In this document: positions 10,867-22,187 of the stretch, in pieces
Position numbering within the stretch: position 1 is the first letter of the stretch
Layout of the letters: every line of letters starts with the position of its first letter
Origin: Pyrenophora tritici-repentis
Lineage: Eukaryota > Ascomycota > Dothideomycetes > Pleosporales > Pleosporaceae
Assembly (NCBI RefSeq): GCF_003171515.1
Contig: NC_089394.1
Span: forward strand, 2,046,001-2,110,000
Reading direction: 5' to 3'
Length of the DNA stretch: 64,000 nucleotides
Notes under the pieces: model-generated
Databases searched by the model: none
Told to the model about the DNA's origin: nothing
The model's input: the letters and a program-made list of their open reading frames with translations, nothing else
Position numbers and translations under genes: made by a program

Positions 10867-12376
10867 CTATTCCTCTGCCTTAGATCCTGTCTCCTCCTCT
10901 GCCTCAGACCATGTCTCCTCCTCACATCGAATGTGATTATGGCCCTCCAGGCCGCACTCGTAGCACTGAAGTCCAGCTTTGATGTACTTGACAGGCACAG
11001 GCTGACGACCATCCAAGATGCGTGCCGGCGCCGTTTCTTCCTGCAAGAATTCCTCCAACGAGCTTTGCACACTGCTACGGGTCCACCTGATGATCTGGCA
11101 AGTCTCTCTCCTCTTGTTATACCCAGCAAGGTGCTCTGGGGGTTGCGGGCTACTGTATACCGGCATCAGGCGGTTCAAGTCGGCAAGATTGGCAGACGCC
11201 AGGCCGTCGCCCAATTCAACAACTGCTTTGAAGTCGTCCACATCAATAATGTTCCATGACGCCAACCGACTCTCGTCCCAGAGCATCAGGCCCAAATACC
11301 AGGACAGATCCCTGTAGCGACGCCGATTCGGTATGGAGTCTCCGTCAGTCGATGCGTACAGTGTCCAACCAGGACTGAGAAGCTGTGGAGTGTACGACAA
11401 GACGTCTAATGAGGGCAATTCGTTGTTCGTCACCGCACTCCAGGGCCACAGGGTACTGGTGGAATAGCCGTTGTAATGAGTTCTAGCAGCTAAAGTAAAG
11501 CTTGGGCCACTCCCATGAAACCAATCCAACCGGTGGTTTTGATAGTACTTCGAATTATGGAAACAATCCAACTTGTCCAACGGAGCGTTAATGGCTGTGT
11601 AGAACGTGAGTGACCGAGAGCCGACTGCATGACTTGCGGGCAAGTACTCGTCGATGCTAGCGGCCTGTTCAACTTGCCATGGCTCAATGTTTCTCATGAA
11701 GCTGGCTACAAATTCGGGGTCGTCTGTCCAACCAAAATGTGGGAACTTTTTTCGGATCCAGTAGTAGATCTTGTTCAGGAGAAGGGCGCATAGCATACGT
11801 GTGTGCTCGGTCGTGGACATGACAATGGGTTTGGTCACCACATGCGGATGCACAATAGCTTCCGTTGCATCGGCCATATCTTGGGCCACACACTCAGCGG
11901 CTTGAGTCACTTCCTCATAGACGGCTGTCAGAGTTCGGATGCTTTCCAATGGTTTGTCCATGGACGACGTATTCTGCGGGAGTGTGGCTGCCCATTCGTG
12001 TAGGCTATTAGAGTGCAGAACACGGAGAGTCAAATCGGCATCGAGCTTGTAGTCTTCATTACTGTGGAACTTCCAGACAGTGCGTAGAAGATGGCCAAGT
12101 GGCGAAGGCATGTCTGCAAACATGTCCCGGATGGTCGTCTTTGGGTACCGGAGGAACATGCTTCTGAGGCTCGAGCTGACCTCCAAAAGCCTTCTGATTG
12201 AGGTCAAGTCGCACTTGCTGAGGACCTGGTACATATTAGTTGTCTGTACCTGCCCTGCAGGATGCAGTGAGTCAGACGAGAAGCTGCAATTCCGGAGGCA
12301 GTCGTGCGAGATGGAAACTGGGGTTAGTCTGTCGTTGCAGGCGACGCTTTGCCGTCTGCGCAGCGCTGCGCGTCAT
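10867..12376 (-). CDS. F-box protein with C-terminal CCHC zinc knuckle
   Basis: Two exons: 12278-12376 and 10867-12225; intron 12226-12277 (52 bp, GTCTGA...CTAAT...CAG, phase 0); 485 aa. Splicing joins RLPPELQLL to VLSKCDLTSIRRLLEVS, giving a classic F-box (about residues 25-65: L-P-x-E-L and a following hydrophobic repeat), so the protein probably binds Skp1 in an SCF ubiquitin ligase. The middle 350 residues are a fungal-type region I do not recognise. Near the C terminus is CYECGLEGHNHIRC, an exact C-x2-C-x4-H-x4-C zinc knuckle, followed by an acidic E/A-rich tail. A knuckle in such a protein could bind RNA, ssDNA or a partner. The start at 12376 was chosen because the frame is open from that ATG and supplies the F-box beginning. 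It is divergent from CHS5 with 235 bp between starts. Confidence 0.78.
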
Positions 12377-12611
12377 GGTGTTGTTGATGGCCAAGGACGG
12401 TTCAGGTGGAGGAGAATGGTAGCCAGGTACCTAGTTACCGTAGCTACTACTAGGTACCCGTCTAGAGGTACCACAGCCGCTAGCGCCTTCTCCGGCAGAT
12501 CTTCGGGCCGTCCCCCTCCCCCAATGATGCTCGCTCAGGTACGCGGAAGCTCAGCCAAGCCGAACGCAACACGTCGCTACAGTTGAACACGCTCACGCTT
12601 CCTCACGCAAA
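12377..12611. promoter_or_regulatory. Bidirectional promoter, F-box gene / CHS5
   Basis: Only 235 bp separate two divergent ATGs, so the two genes must share their promoter region. It holds three GGTACC palindromes at 12426-12431, 12453-12458 and 12467-12472, within 47 bp. Function of the repeats is unknown. Confidence 0.7.
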
Positions 12612-13893
12612 ATGCTCGTCTCTCTCACAGTCGGCAAGGTTGATGCCGGAGTGGCCGTGCTGCTGACGGAAGACAAGCGTCTGGTCAGTCTTCCAATGCC
12701 CACCAGCGCTCAACACACCCCAGGCGCATGCTTGTGATTCACTTTGGCTGACATGAAATCAGATTGAGTTCCCCTCGATATTGCTTCCACCAGATATATC
12801 TTCCGGGTCTATGGTAGACATTGATGTCGCACGCAACTACAAAGCCGAAGCCGACGCACAGAAAGCCTTCCATGAGCTCCAGTCTGAGATCTTCCGCACC
12901 TTTGGCCAGCGTACGCCTTCAGCACCCATTCTCAAATGTCGCAATGCCACACAAACCTCAGTAGTGCTCGAGTGGGAGCCCATAGATATCGCGACTGCCG
13001 AACTCCGCAGCCTGACGCTATATCGCAATGGTAACAAGGCGGGCACAATACCCAAGCCTAGCGACCAACACAGCACAAAGCTGAGCGGCCTGGCAGTGGA
13101 CACTGAATACGAGTTCCACTTGGTCCTTAAAACCAGTGCTGGCACATTCAGCAGCGAGAAACTGAAGGTACATACGCACAAGATGACGGATCTGTCTGGT
13201 ATCACAATCACACCCGGCCACATGCCCGCCTCACTTCGAGAATCGCTGCAGCGATCTGTAGAACGAATCGGCGCTAAGATTTCGGATAACGTACGCATCG
13301 ATACAACACACTTTGTGTGCACTGAAGGCAGAGGGCCGTCTTGGGAGAAGGCAGTGGAGAACAACATTCCTGTCGTGGTACCCGACTGGGTCATAGGATG
13401 CGAGAGAGAGGGCAGAATCGTCGGTGTAAGGAGCTACTACTTGAATGCAGATCCCAGATTACGGAACGTTGGTCCCGGAGCGTCCCAGCAACCGCCTCAG
13501 CAGTCCCAGCAGCAGCCACCACAGCAGCAGCAGCAACCCAGAAGTCCACTGATGAGCCCAAGGACCGAAGTCACACCCCCCACACCTGAACGCCTGACGC
13601 ATGACCGCAATGCAAACGGCGGAGCGCCTCCCCCACCACCAAAGGACGATGTGAGCTCGAGGAGTAGCTCAGTAGAGCCGAAGAAGCAGACAGACGAGCA
13701 GAAAGCGAGGAGTGAGGATGACAGGCCATATTCTGAAAAGGAAAAACGAGGGGATAGCGAGGACGAAGATTCGGAACCTGAGCCAAGCGATGGGAAGGCC
13801 ATGGAGGCAGGTCTACCACAAAGATCCAAACCAGGGCAGGCATCAGCTGAGGATGATGAAGACGGAGCGAGTTTCCAAGAAGTTCAGCTCTAA
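12612..13893 (+). CDS. chs5: Chs5-type exomer scaffold (FN3 + BRCT)
   Basis: Two exons: 12612-12683 and 12763-13893; intron 12684-12762 (phase 0); 400 aa. The N terminus MLVSLTVGKVDAGVAVLLTE matches the conserved Chs5 dimerisation/exomer segment. Order: N-terminal segment (1-60), fibronectin type III domain (about 77-162, with VVLEWEP and TEYEFHL), BRCT domain (about 166-252, with W-V-I-G-C), then a Q/P-rich stretch (265-285) and a long acidic, K/E/S-rich tail. In yeast, Chs5 with the ChAPs forms the exomer coat that exports chitin synthase Chs3 and other cargo from the trans-Golgi. The FN3-BRCT pair binds Arf1-GTP. It shares its promoter region with the F-box gene. Confident in family; shorter than yeast Chs5 because the acidic tail is shorter. 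Confidence 0.92.
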
Positions 13894-14210
13894 AGAATAG
13901 GGAGGAAGATGCGATGGCTTTGGCAGCATTGCCACGGAGGGTTAAGTGGAACAGAGATACTCGGACCTTGTTCTCAGTTAATCGAGTATCACTCTCTGCG
14001 TCTTCCGCTCAAGCTGAATACAGCCATGCGATCAGCCTGAACCTTGGTTCCAGCCAAGCTTATAGCTATATGTTGTAATGATACCGTTTTTACGGGAAGA
14101 AGTAGTAGTATTCAACCGAGATCCTTGATAGTCCGTTCGCGTCTTGTGAAGATACTACGTACCCCGAGCTAGGCCCGTTCTTAGCTACTACACATCTCCA
14201 TCAACTCACA
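13894..14210. other. Convergent intergenic spacer
   Basis: The 3' flanks of CHS5 and the DJ-1-like gene meet here. Nothing else seen. Confidence 0.7.
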
Positions 14211-15067
14211 TCAAGTAGCACCAGGTACATTCCATACCCTCGCAAAATCGTCATGCTGCCAATCCACGACTCTCTCATACTCCAGACTCAAACTCATATA
14301 CTCTGCAACCGCCTCTCCATAGACGCGGCTCACAAAGGCATACATTGCATCTGTACCCGCGGAAACCCCGCTACTAGTAAACACATTACCATGTTCAACC
14401 CAGCGGGCTGTCGGTACCCATGTCACATTCGGCCCTGTAGATGTTGCCCACGCCCAACTGCGCTTGTTCGTGGTGGCGCGTTTATCATCGATGACGCCCG
14501 CGCGCGAAAGAATAGTAGCGCCAGTGCAGATGGAGATTATGTATTTGAGCTTGAGGCGATTTTAGTGGGTGTGGAGACATGAGATTGGGGTTAGAGTTTC
14601 CTTCCTACCTTTGGATACGTCAGTTTGACAAAGTCAATTTCTGCACTCATATCTCTGCGGGTTCCGCCTCCGCCCGGTACGACAAGGACATCGATGTCGC
14701 CTTTGCTTGTTGAATCTCCCTCTTGGTCTTTTTCACGGCCTGTTAGGTAGTCTGCAAAGGTAGTCGTTGGTACAATTTCCTGTCCAAAGCCACCGGTCAT
14801 CATTGCGCTTGTCACTGGTGCCATGGTCTTGCTGAGGACAGAAAGGTGCGGTGTCTGGGTCATATTGCTGTAGAGCATGAAGAGTGAGTTTAGGAGGTCC
14901 ATTGGACCGAAGATGTCAAGGGCTTGGTAGTGAGGGAAGATGAGAAGGCCATAGTGGGTGGGCAGGGTGGAGGTGTTGGTTATCGGTGGTTGGGATGGCG
15001 CGCATAGAGATGGTTGGAAGGCCAGGAGGGTTGGGAAGAGAGATGAGTATCGCATGTTGAAGATCAC
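14211..15067 (-). CDS. DJ-1/PfpI family protein with N-terminal signal-like segment
   Basis: Two exons: 14609-15067 and 14211-14549; intron 14550-14608 (GTAGGA...AAG, phase 0); 265 aa. The DJ-1/PfpI fold is visible: LLIFPHYQALDIFGPMD near residue 40, a DVLVVPGGGGTR elbow (about 130), and SICTGA, whose Cys is the family nucleophile, then RAGVIDDKRATTNKR and SAGTDAM. Members act as glyoxalase-like, amidotransferase-like or isonitrile-hydratase-like enzymes or as chaperones; the substrate cannot be told. The N terminus (MRYSSLFPTLLAFQPSLC) looks like a signal peptide, unusual for the cytosolic members and suggesting secretion. Two in-frame ATGs (15067 and 15055) are possible; both precede the signal-like segment. 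The AAG acceptor is less common but gives perfect family continuity (YPK|LKYII). Confidence 0.87.
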
Positions 15068-16137
15068 TCACTCTGAGTTGTTGGAGTGAGGTGTTTCAAT
15101 GATAGGGAAGAATGTCCTTATTGTTGGAGGGTTGGATACTAGTTTTATACTCAAGAAATTGGCCCAACACTACCTTCACTTCAAGCTGACAGATCTGTAC
15201 TCCGAAGTCAGAGTAATATATTCTGCTCGCTTGTGCTCGACTTGACACGCCCACCAGCTTTACCAAGAGTAATCGAATTGTGGAACGGCCGAAACAACAA
15301 GTCACGTTCAACATGTGGATTAACAGTACAGCAAGGCGTCCATCGGATTTGAGAAGGTTTGAGCAGCTTATATATAGCCGACCCGCCTACCGATGACTGC
15401 ATATGCTCAATAACATATCGATGTTCTTGTGCAGTACACATCGGCTGGGCGTTGGGGCATAATAGATTGCGATGGAGGGGTAAATGCAGGATACATGTCC
15501 AAAATATGGGATTTAGCCTTCAAGTCTCGAATCAGATCTTCGGTGCATTTATATGTTCCCCGATTAATGTGTATGGATGCGGTTCTGTTGTGCTTTTTCT
15601 TGGATCCCATTGCACCTTCCCGGCGTACAGGCATCGGCAACAAGGAGCTCTTGCCGACATGAGTAGTGCCGCGCTAGGCGACACAACTATGGATACTTTA
15701 CTTTCCTTATGCTATTACTATGCCTCTATTGGCAATGAAACTCGACTGCTGACTTGAAATCACGTGCTTATCGCCGGTTGAGGCTGGCAATGACGTGTCC
15801 ATGAAGCTGCAGCGTGGATTAAAACCAAGGTGTGAATGCGAAATATGCAAGATTGAGACCAGACTGGGAAAGAGACGGTCTGTGATGAAGGGCTTTCCAT
15901 GTACAAAGTGCGGTTAGACGCGTCGAGAGACGGCCATGTCACGCCAAGCGAACGGGTTCCTGCGATTATGACGTACTCTAGCTGCGCGTGATGCCAGCCG
16001 CAGCCTGAAATCTTCATTCCGAGCTGCATCCCATCGCACGCCACAGCTCAGAGTCGATTACTCTATTAAGCTGAGCGTCGATGTATTTGAAGCCCCACTG
16101 ACTCACACTGCCTCGACGAGGTAGCAACAAAGCTACA
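15068..16137. other. Divergent promoter region, DJ-1-like gene / MFS gene
   Basis: About 1.07 kb between divergent starts. Besides the TATA box at 15143-15149 there is a TATATATAG at about 15369-15378 whose strand of action is unclear. No gene supported. Confidence 0.6.
15143..15149 (-). promoter_or_regulatory. TATA box of DJ-1-like gene
   Basis: TATAAAA on the minus strand, about 76 bp upstream of the ATG at 15067. Confidence 0.55.
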
Positions 16138-17923
16138 ATGCCCTCAAGACGACCCGCCATCGAGACGCGCCGGTCAACACTCCACTACGAGACCTTCCCA
16201 ACCATCCCCCCTAGAAGTCGCGGTCATCCTCCATCCAACTCACCAGCTCGCAATGATGGCACTCGTTCAGAAGACAGTCGCACCCATCGCGAGTCGCCCC
16301 TGCCGACGCGCCAGCTTATTGTGCTGGCCGTCATAGCGCTAGCAGAACAGACGGCACTCAACTCGATAAGCCCATACCTCCCGGAGATGACCAAGTCTTT
16401 CCCCGAGGTAAAAGACGGCCAGACAGGACTATATGTTGGGCTGATTGCCTCGTCGTTCGCGTTGGCGCAATTCACCACAAACTTCTTCTGGGGCTGGTTG
16501 TCAGACAAGATCGGACGGAAACCAGTCATCATAATGGGAACCTTCCTGACCATGTGCTGCTTCCTGGCATTTGGCTTCTGCAGAGAACTATGGCAGGCCA
16601 TACTTGTGCAGGCGCTCATGGGCTTTGTCAACGGCAACTCGGGCGTTGTGTCGACATGCTTGGGCGAGATCACGGATCGAAGCAACCAGTCGCGCGCCTT
16701 CACCTACCTCCCCGTCGTCTATGGCATCGGTGGCATCACTGGGCCTATCGTGGGCGGACTCTTGGTCATGTACAAGAATCCTTTCGCTAACAGTGAAGCG
16801 AACCCATACCCGTACCTCCTCCCCAACCTCTTTTCGGCCCTCGTCCTCGCGATAGACCTGGTAGTGTGCATGCTCTTCTTGGAAGAGAGTTTGGAAGAGG
16901 CAAAGAATCTGCCGCCATTAGGCAAGAGGCTAGGAAATCTGTTTTCGTGGATGTGGCAGTTTACAAGCTCGTCACGACCGACCTACGTGCGCCGCCTGTT
17001 TGGCAAAAAGAGCGATGATGCACAAAACATGGATGGTGCAGAGGACGATCTGGATGATGATGCGTCAGATAGCTCAGGCGAGTCTGCGCCTACGCTCTTC
17101 CCGCATACCAGCGGCGAAGAGCTCTCACGCAAGGAAATCCTGAACCGGGATACTATCCTGCTTTTAGTGACTTACTTCATATTCCAGTTGGCGAATATCT
17201 CGTACAACTCTCTATACCCTATATTTGCTGAAGAGCAGCCACCTACCGGACGTGGCTTAAAACCCGAGGCTGTCGGGTTGTCCTTGTCCTTCGCAGGTGC
17301 TATCACAATACTGTTCCAAGTAGGCATATTTGGCAGGCTCAGAGGCAAGCTTGGCAACAAGATGGCTTACAGAGTCAGCCTAGGCTTGTTCATTGCAGCC
17401 TTCGGACTCATGCCTTGGGTAGGTTACAAGGAGAGCCAGCCATACAAGGGCATTGGCTCAGGTGCTGGCTGGTTGTGGTTTGAGCTTGGCGTAGTGCTGG
17501 TGATCAAAACGATTGCAGGTGTCGGCGGCCTGACAGCTGCACTTCTTATGGTGAGTTATCGCCCTTCAAGGCTGTTGTAACTCTACAGATGCTAACTATG
17601 TATAGATCACGAACTCGGCACCGAACCACAACGTCCTCGGAACTCTCAATGGACTTGCCCAGACTCTCTCCGCCGCCGGTCGCGCAGCTGGTCCCTTCGT
17701 TTCGGGCTCACTTTTCACAGCAGCCACCAAGATCAAGCCCAAAGGTGAAGCTTTACCATTCGGCATCTTCGCTGGCATCGCGCTTATAGGCTTCCTTTTG
17801 AGCTTCGGCATTCGTGGAGAAGGCCTTGAAGCAGAGGGATGGAGCGACGAAGAAGAAGAAGAGGACGAAGAGGAGGAGGTTGGCGACGACCTGAACGAAC
17901 GTACGGGTCTCATACGGAAATAG
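16138..17923 (+). CDS. MFS transporter, DHA1-type
   Basis: Two exons: 16138-17550 and 17606-17923; intron 17551-17605 (GTGAGT...GCTAAC...TAG, phase 0); 576 aa. After a polar 58-residue N-terminal tail come the MFS helices. The loop 2-3 signature WGWLSDKIGRKP (motif A) and a Gly-rich helix 5 (GIGGITGPIVGG) place it in the drug:H+ antiporter/DHA1-like branch, similar to the yeast YCR023C group. A long acidic cytosolic loop (about 300-330, many D) separates the two halves. The cytosolic C-terminal tail contains a D/E run. Substrate unknown. Without the intron the frame would stop shortly after helix 11; the second exon supplies helices 11-12 (GPFVSGSLF, FGIFAGIALIGFLL). Confidence 0.9.
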
Positions 17924-19456
17924 ACCAAGAAGAACGTGTACATAGCATAGTACGGCTGCATGGCATAAGCATCCTCTGGACCTGGACGGCCAGCATGGCG
18001 TTTGTGAGGCGTTTCTGTACAGGCTGAGTCTACAGCTGATACCCGTTTATCAAGGAAAAAAAGAAAAACATATGCATGACAGTCCACATTTGAGATGCTG
18101 TGATAGTCTAGGCCTCCTCCGAACGCAGACCAGTGGTGGGGTGTTAGGGCTCTAAGTTAAGCCCCCGCACCGAGTGTCACTACGCCACTTTACGGAAACA
18201 TTCCAGCGGTCGAAGAACACTCCGTTACCCGTGGATGCTTAGCGCGCTCCGGATGTTGCGACTGATGGAAACCCCGTATCATTATCGCCAACAAATATGA
18301 CGCCGTCCAAGGCCGCAAGGCGAAGCGACAGACCCGAGTGGTTCCGCGCAAACCAGATTCAAGCTTGGCATCATGATCCTCACCAAGAAAGTCGTAAGCT
18401 GGCTGCTGACAGCACATGCCTCCCGTACACGGTTGCTCCCGCCCACAGTAGCGGATATTAAGTTCTGGTGATCTGTCCGGCTTGTGTTCACGGCTTAGCA
18501 TGCGCTCCTATAACCAGGTAATACATTTTAATTGGGAAGGGTGAGAAGAGCCGTCGAGGAAATGATGCGGGTATTAGAAGAACGTGATATTGGTAAAACG
18601 CCGGCTGAATGAAGGCTTGACGGACGTTGGACGTTTGGTCGTGACAATGGATGAAAGAGAAGTGTAGGACTAGGTGATAGAATTTGCTGAGTTGGCCGCT
18701 GCAGTCAGGAGATTGATGTTTAGATGAGTACCACTGTAGCAACTTTCCTCCCCCATATCAGATACAACCTCATGGTCCATGCCACACTACGTTGTTTATT
18801 TTTACGATACGGCTAGCGTGATAGGCCCTCCGCCACGAATGCCACGCTTGCTCCGCCGGCGGCCTACCTCCGGAGCTTCTCTCCTGGCTGAGCTGATTCT
18901 CAACCAGGCCTACACCGTCTAATTTCGCACGGCAGGTCGCCAAGCACGACGTGTCGGAACGACTGGACGAAAAAACGTCCAGACGTCGTATTCTCTGTAC
19001 CCCATCGACTGTGCTTTCCGCATGCACATTGGCGTGGTCAGCAATTACACTGCTGGCGGTGCTCCTCAAACGGACCCGCAGAAACCTTGGCGATGAAAGC
19101 TTCCTTAGCCTTAGCATCTCTCAGCCTCACACAAAGGCTACGTTTTAGGTCGGCACGGACAGGTGCGACAAGCCACTACGCCGTGGAAATGGTACCGTTG
19201 CTAGCTACCTGGAGTAGGGTCCGTGTTGCTGGACTCAGAGCTCCGCCCCAACTAAGATGGAACATGCACCATAGCCCTCGTCGGGTAACTTGGCTTCGTG
19301 TGGGGACATACGAGCTGATCTGCATAAGAATCTCGGTAGGGCCGCCCGACGGTTGATGGCGCCTTGGTGTGCTCTTTCCAATCTTGGGCTTCGTGCTTTC
19401 CATTTATTCCCTTATTTCCCTGCTTCTCCGTCATCGTTGTCATTAGGATTGCAACT
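17924..19456. other. Gene-free stretch between MFS and LtrA-domain genes
   Basis: About 1.5 kb with only small overlapping frames on both strands. The last 80 bp before 19457 are pyrimidine-rich and likely the leader of the next gene. No gene supported. Confidence 0.55.
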
Positions 19457-21645
19457 ATGGGTTTCAGTTTCCATGGCCACAGACGCGATGTCGACGCTGA
19501 GAAGCATCTCAGACGGCTGCACAAGACAACACCATTCATCGAATCCCCGCTAGTCGGTGCCGATCACCACAACCTGGTCTTCTCTCAACGACACGAGGCT
19601 AATAGCGTTGAACTCTTTTTCGACTTGTTCTTCGTTGCAAACTTGGCAACGTTCACGTCATACCACTCTATTACCGATGGCGACTACCTGCTTGGATACA
19701 TTGGCTTCTTTGGCATCTTATGGTCCTGCTGGTTCCAGATTACGCTCCACGATGTACGATTTGCTCGAGACTCGTTGTATGAGCGTGCATGCAAGACGAT
19801 TCAGTTTATCGTCTTTGTTGGCCTGGCACTAGTCGGGAGTCAATTCAACCCAGCAAGTAAGAAGGGAAAGATGAATAGCACCGTGAGTTTTTCTAGAGTA
19901 AACAAGACTACTAATGTACTAACCTGCACAGAACTTTCGTATCTTATGCTACACGTTGGTCATAAGCCGCGGCCTTCTCGCCATTCAGTACCTCGTTGTT
20001 CTCTTCTTCACTTGGAGAGCAAAATACTCAAAGCTATTCCTGCCTTTGCTCCTCATGTTTGTCATCTACGCAGTCAGCATGGCTGCCTTTGCTGGTATGA
20101 CACCGGCCTTCAGCGTCAACCTCGAAGTCAACAACAAACGACGACTTGTTTACCTTGTCTGGTATGTTGTCATGGTACTGGAGGCTATCGCGGTTATTAC
20201 GATCTCTTGCTTCTGGCGGATGCTCAGCTTCAAGAAGACGCACTTGATGGAGCGCATGAGCTTGCTTACGATTATCGTCATTGGTGAAGGTGCGATTGGC
20301 GTTACCAAAACTGTCAGCAGAATCATGGGGAAGCACGGACTGGAAGTCGAAGGCTGCTTCTTGATCATGTGCATCATCGTTATCCTGGTGCTGATCTGGG
20401 CTTTGTGAGTTACCTGGAGAAATACTGACAAACATTCTTTAAACTAACGGCGTTGCAAGATACTTTGACAATTTCCCTCATGGCCACTACGGAACCATCC
20501 GCCAACAGATTTGGAGTCTTCTACACTTCCCATTCCAACTCGGAATTGTGGGCATCGTGGAAGGTTCGCAGCAAATTGCTCTAGCCCGCTTCATAACCAA
20601 GAATGCTCGAAAAATCACCAATACCATTGTGAAGCACTGCCAGAAAGAGAACCTTGACGGAGAGAAGTTGCAGGACAGTCTGATGGACCTGCTAGAATAC
20701 TTTCAGCTCAATCAGAAGGCTGAGACCCGAGACTATTTCGTCAATGCGCGGTCGGCTATCTGGGCCATTGGAAATTCCACCGGTATATGCTCCCCTGAGA
20801 AAGCTGCTTCCTATACTGCGGGTGACGATGCGGAGAATAGTACCTGGCCTAAGGCTCTCCAGCAAGTAAGCTCCAGCATAAGTAACGGCATGTACACCGG
20901 TCTTGGCATAAAACTCCCCGTGGACAAGCTCGAGAAGTACAGTCCACTCGAAGTTGGACTAGGGGCCTGGAGGCTTGTGTATCTGTACTCATGGTCTTCG
21001 TTTTGTCTCATCATGATCTGCCTGATCTTATTCCTATTTCTCATCCGCAGGCACAAGGCTGACCTCTTCGACTACACGTCCATTATCTCGCGGTCCCTTG
21101 CTCTTGGGGTCGGAGGGGCCATGTTGGCGATCATGGCCGACAATGCCAGACTCTACGCTGCCATCGAATCGCCGGCCCTCCTACCTATCATCGTAGTCCT
21201 CCTGTTTTCGATACTAGTCGTCGACAAGATAAGCGTTCTCTATTGCAACAAACAACTCCAAAAGAGCAATGTGCAATACGCGTTGGAGTATGAAGAGCAT
21301 GGACATCACAACCACGGACACCATGGGGACCCCGAACATGACAGCCCGAAAATGCTTGGGTCTGGACATCACAAGGGTCCGTTGCATAGCCATGCGTCGC
21401 ATAGCTCAATCGCGGGGTCAGAAGAGATGCTCAAAGCGACACGGTGGAGCGCGCAACCGGAGGATATGAGGCCGCTCACAGCTCATAGCACAGGCTACCA
21501 CCCGCCACATCAGGAATACGCCTTGGAGCCACTAGCAAGTCCCGCACTCACTGTACCAAGCCCTGATCTGGAGGTCCACACTGCATATGTGGGTAACGCA
21601 CCTGGTGGATATGCTCCTGTGAGCACGGGGCACACAGGGGTATAG
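19457..21645 (+). CDS. Low-temperature-requirement A (LtrA) domain membrane protein
   Basis: Three exons: 19457-19882, 19932-20404, 20460-21645; introns 19883-19931 and 20405-20459; 694 aa. The LtrA signature is present at the N-terminal side: ANSVELFFDLFFVANLATF (about residues 47-65). Many transmembrane helices follow, with HGHY and LGIVGIVEGSQQ in exon 3. LtrA proteins are multi-pass membrane proteins of unknown biochemical role (first linked to cold growth in Listeria); the fungal versions are common but uncharacterised. Start: ATG 19457 in GCAACTATGG context; an earlier in-frame ATG at 19364 would add a hydrophobic stretch and is less likely. The cytosolic C-terminal tail (about residues 575-612) is very His-rich (HGHHNHGHHGD), which could bind metal ions. 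Confidence 0.9.
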
Positions 21646-22187
21646 TCGTTTCCTTGATTCTCTAACAATGTTGGTGTTTGACCAACCTATACTTTCTTTC
21701 AGTCATGGTCATTTAGCAAGCGCGGCGTTTGTTATTGTTTAGAGGGCGAATAATTTTTTAGGATATCTGCAGCCGGACACGCAACAAAGATTGAGCATCA
21801 TAGCATGGCGTATACTTTTCTACAATTCTTCTTTAGGTTAGCGACAGTAAGATCTCTTTCTCTCAATGATAAAGCTTCTACCCCTTACTTAACCCTACCC
21901 ATACCACTATCATTGCTTGACTTAGGATGCACGACACAGGCATGCGGCATAAACGACCAAACATCAAAGCCAGATGATGTCACACTATCTTCGGGCCCGA
22001 AAAATCGTCTGCGAGTCAAAGGTTATCGCGGCACAACGAAGATATGTTGTGTCGGGGCCGGTTGTAGAGGCCGTGTGGCCAACAACCAACACCAACACGA
22101 CCAGTCATAGTTTCCAACAGAATCTGTCACGCTGAGCATCTTCCGTTCGCGGCGCAGAGCATACCCTGCGTACATTGGAATTCAGTC
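21646..22187. other. Intergenic
   Basis: Between two + strand genes. Contains the 3' flank of the LtrA-domain gene and a promoter for the next gene; no further signal. Confidence 0.65.

Noticed and set aside
12837..13394. 185-codon minus-strand frame inside CHS5
   Set aside because: Antisense shadow of a well-supported gene.
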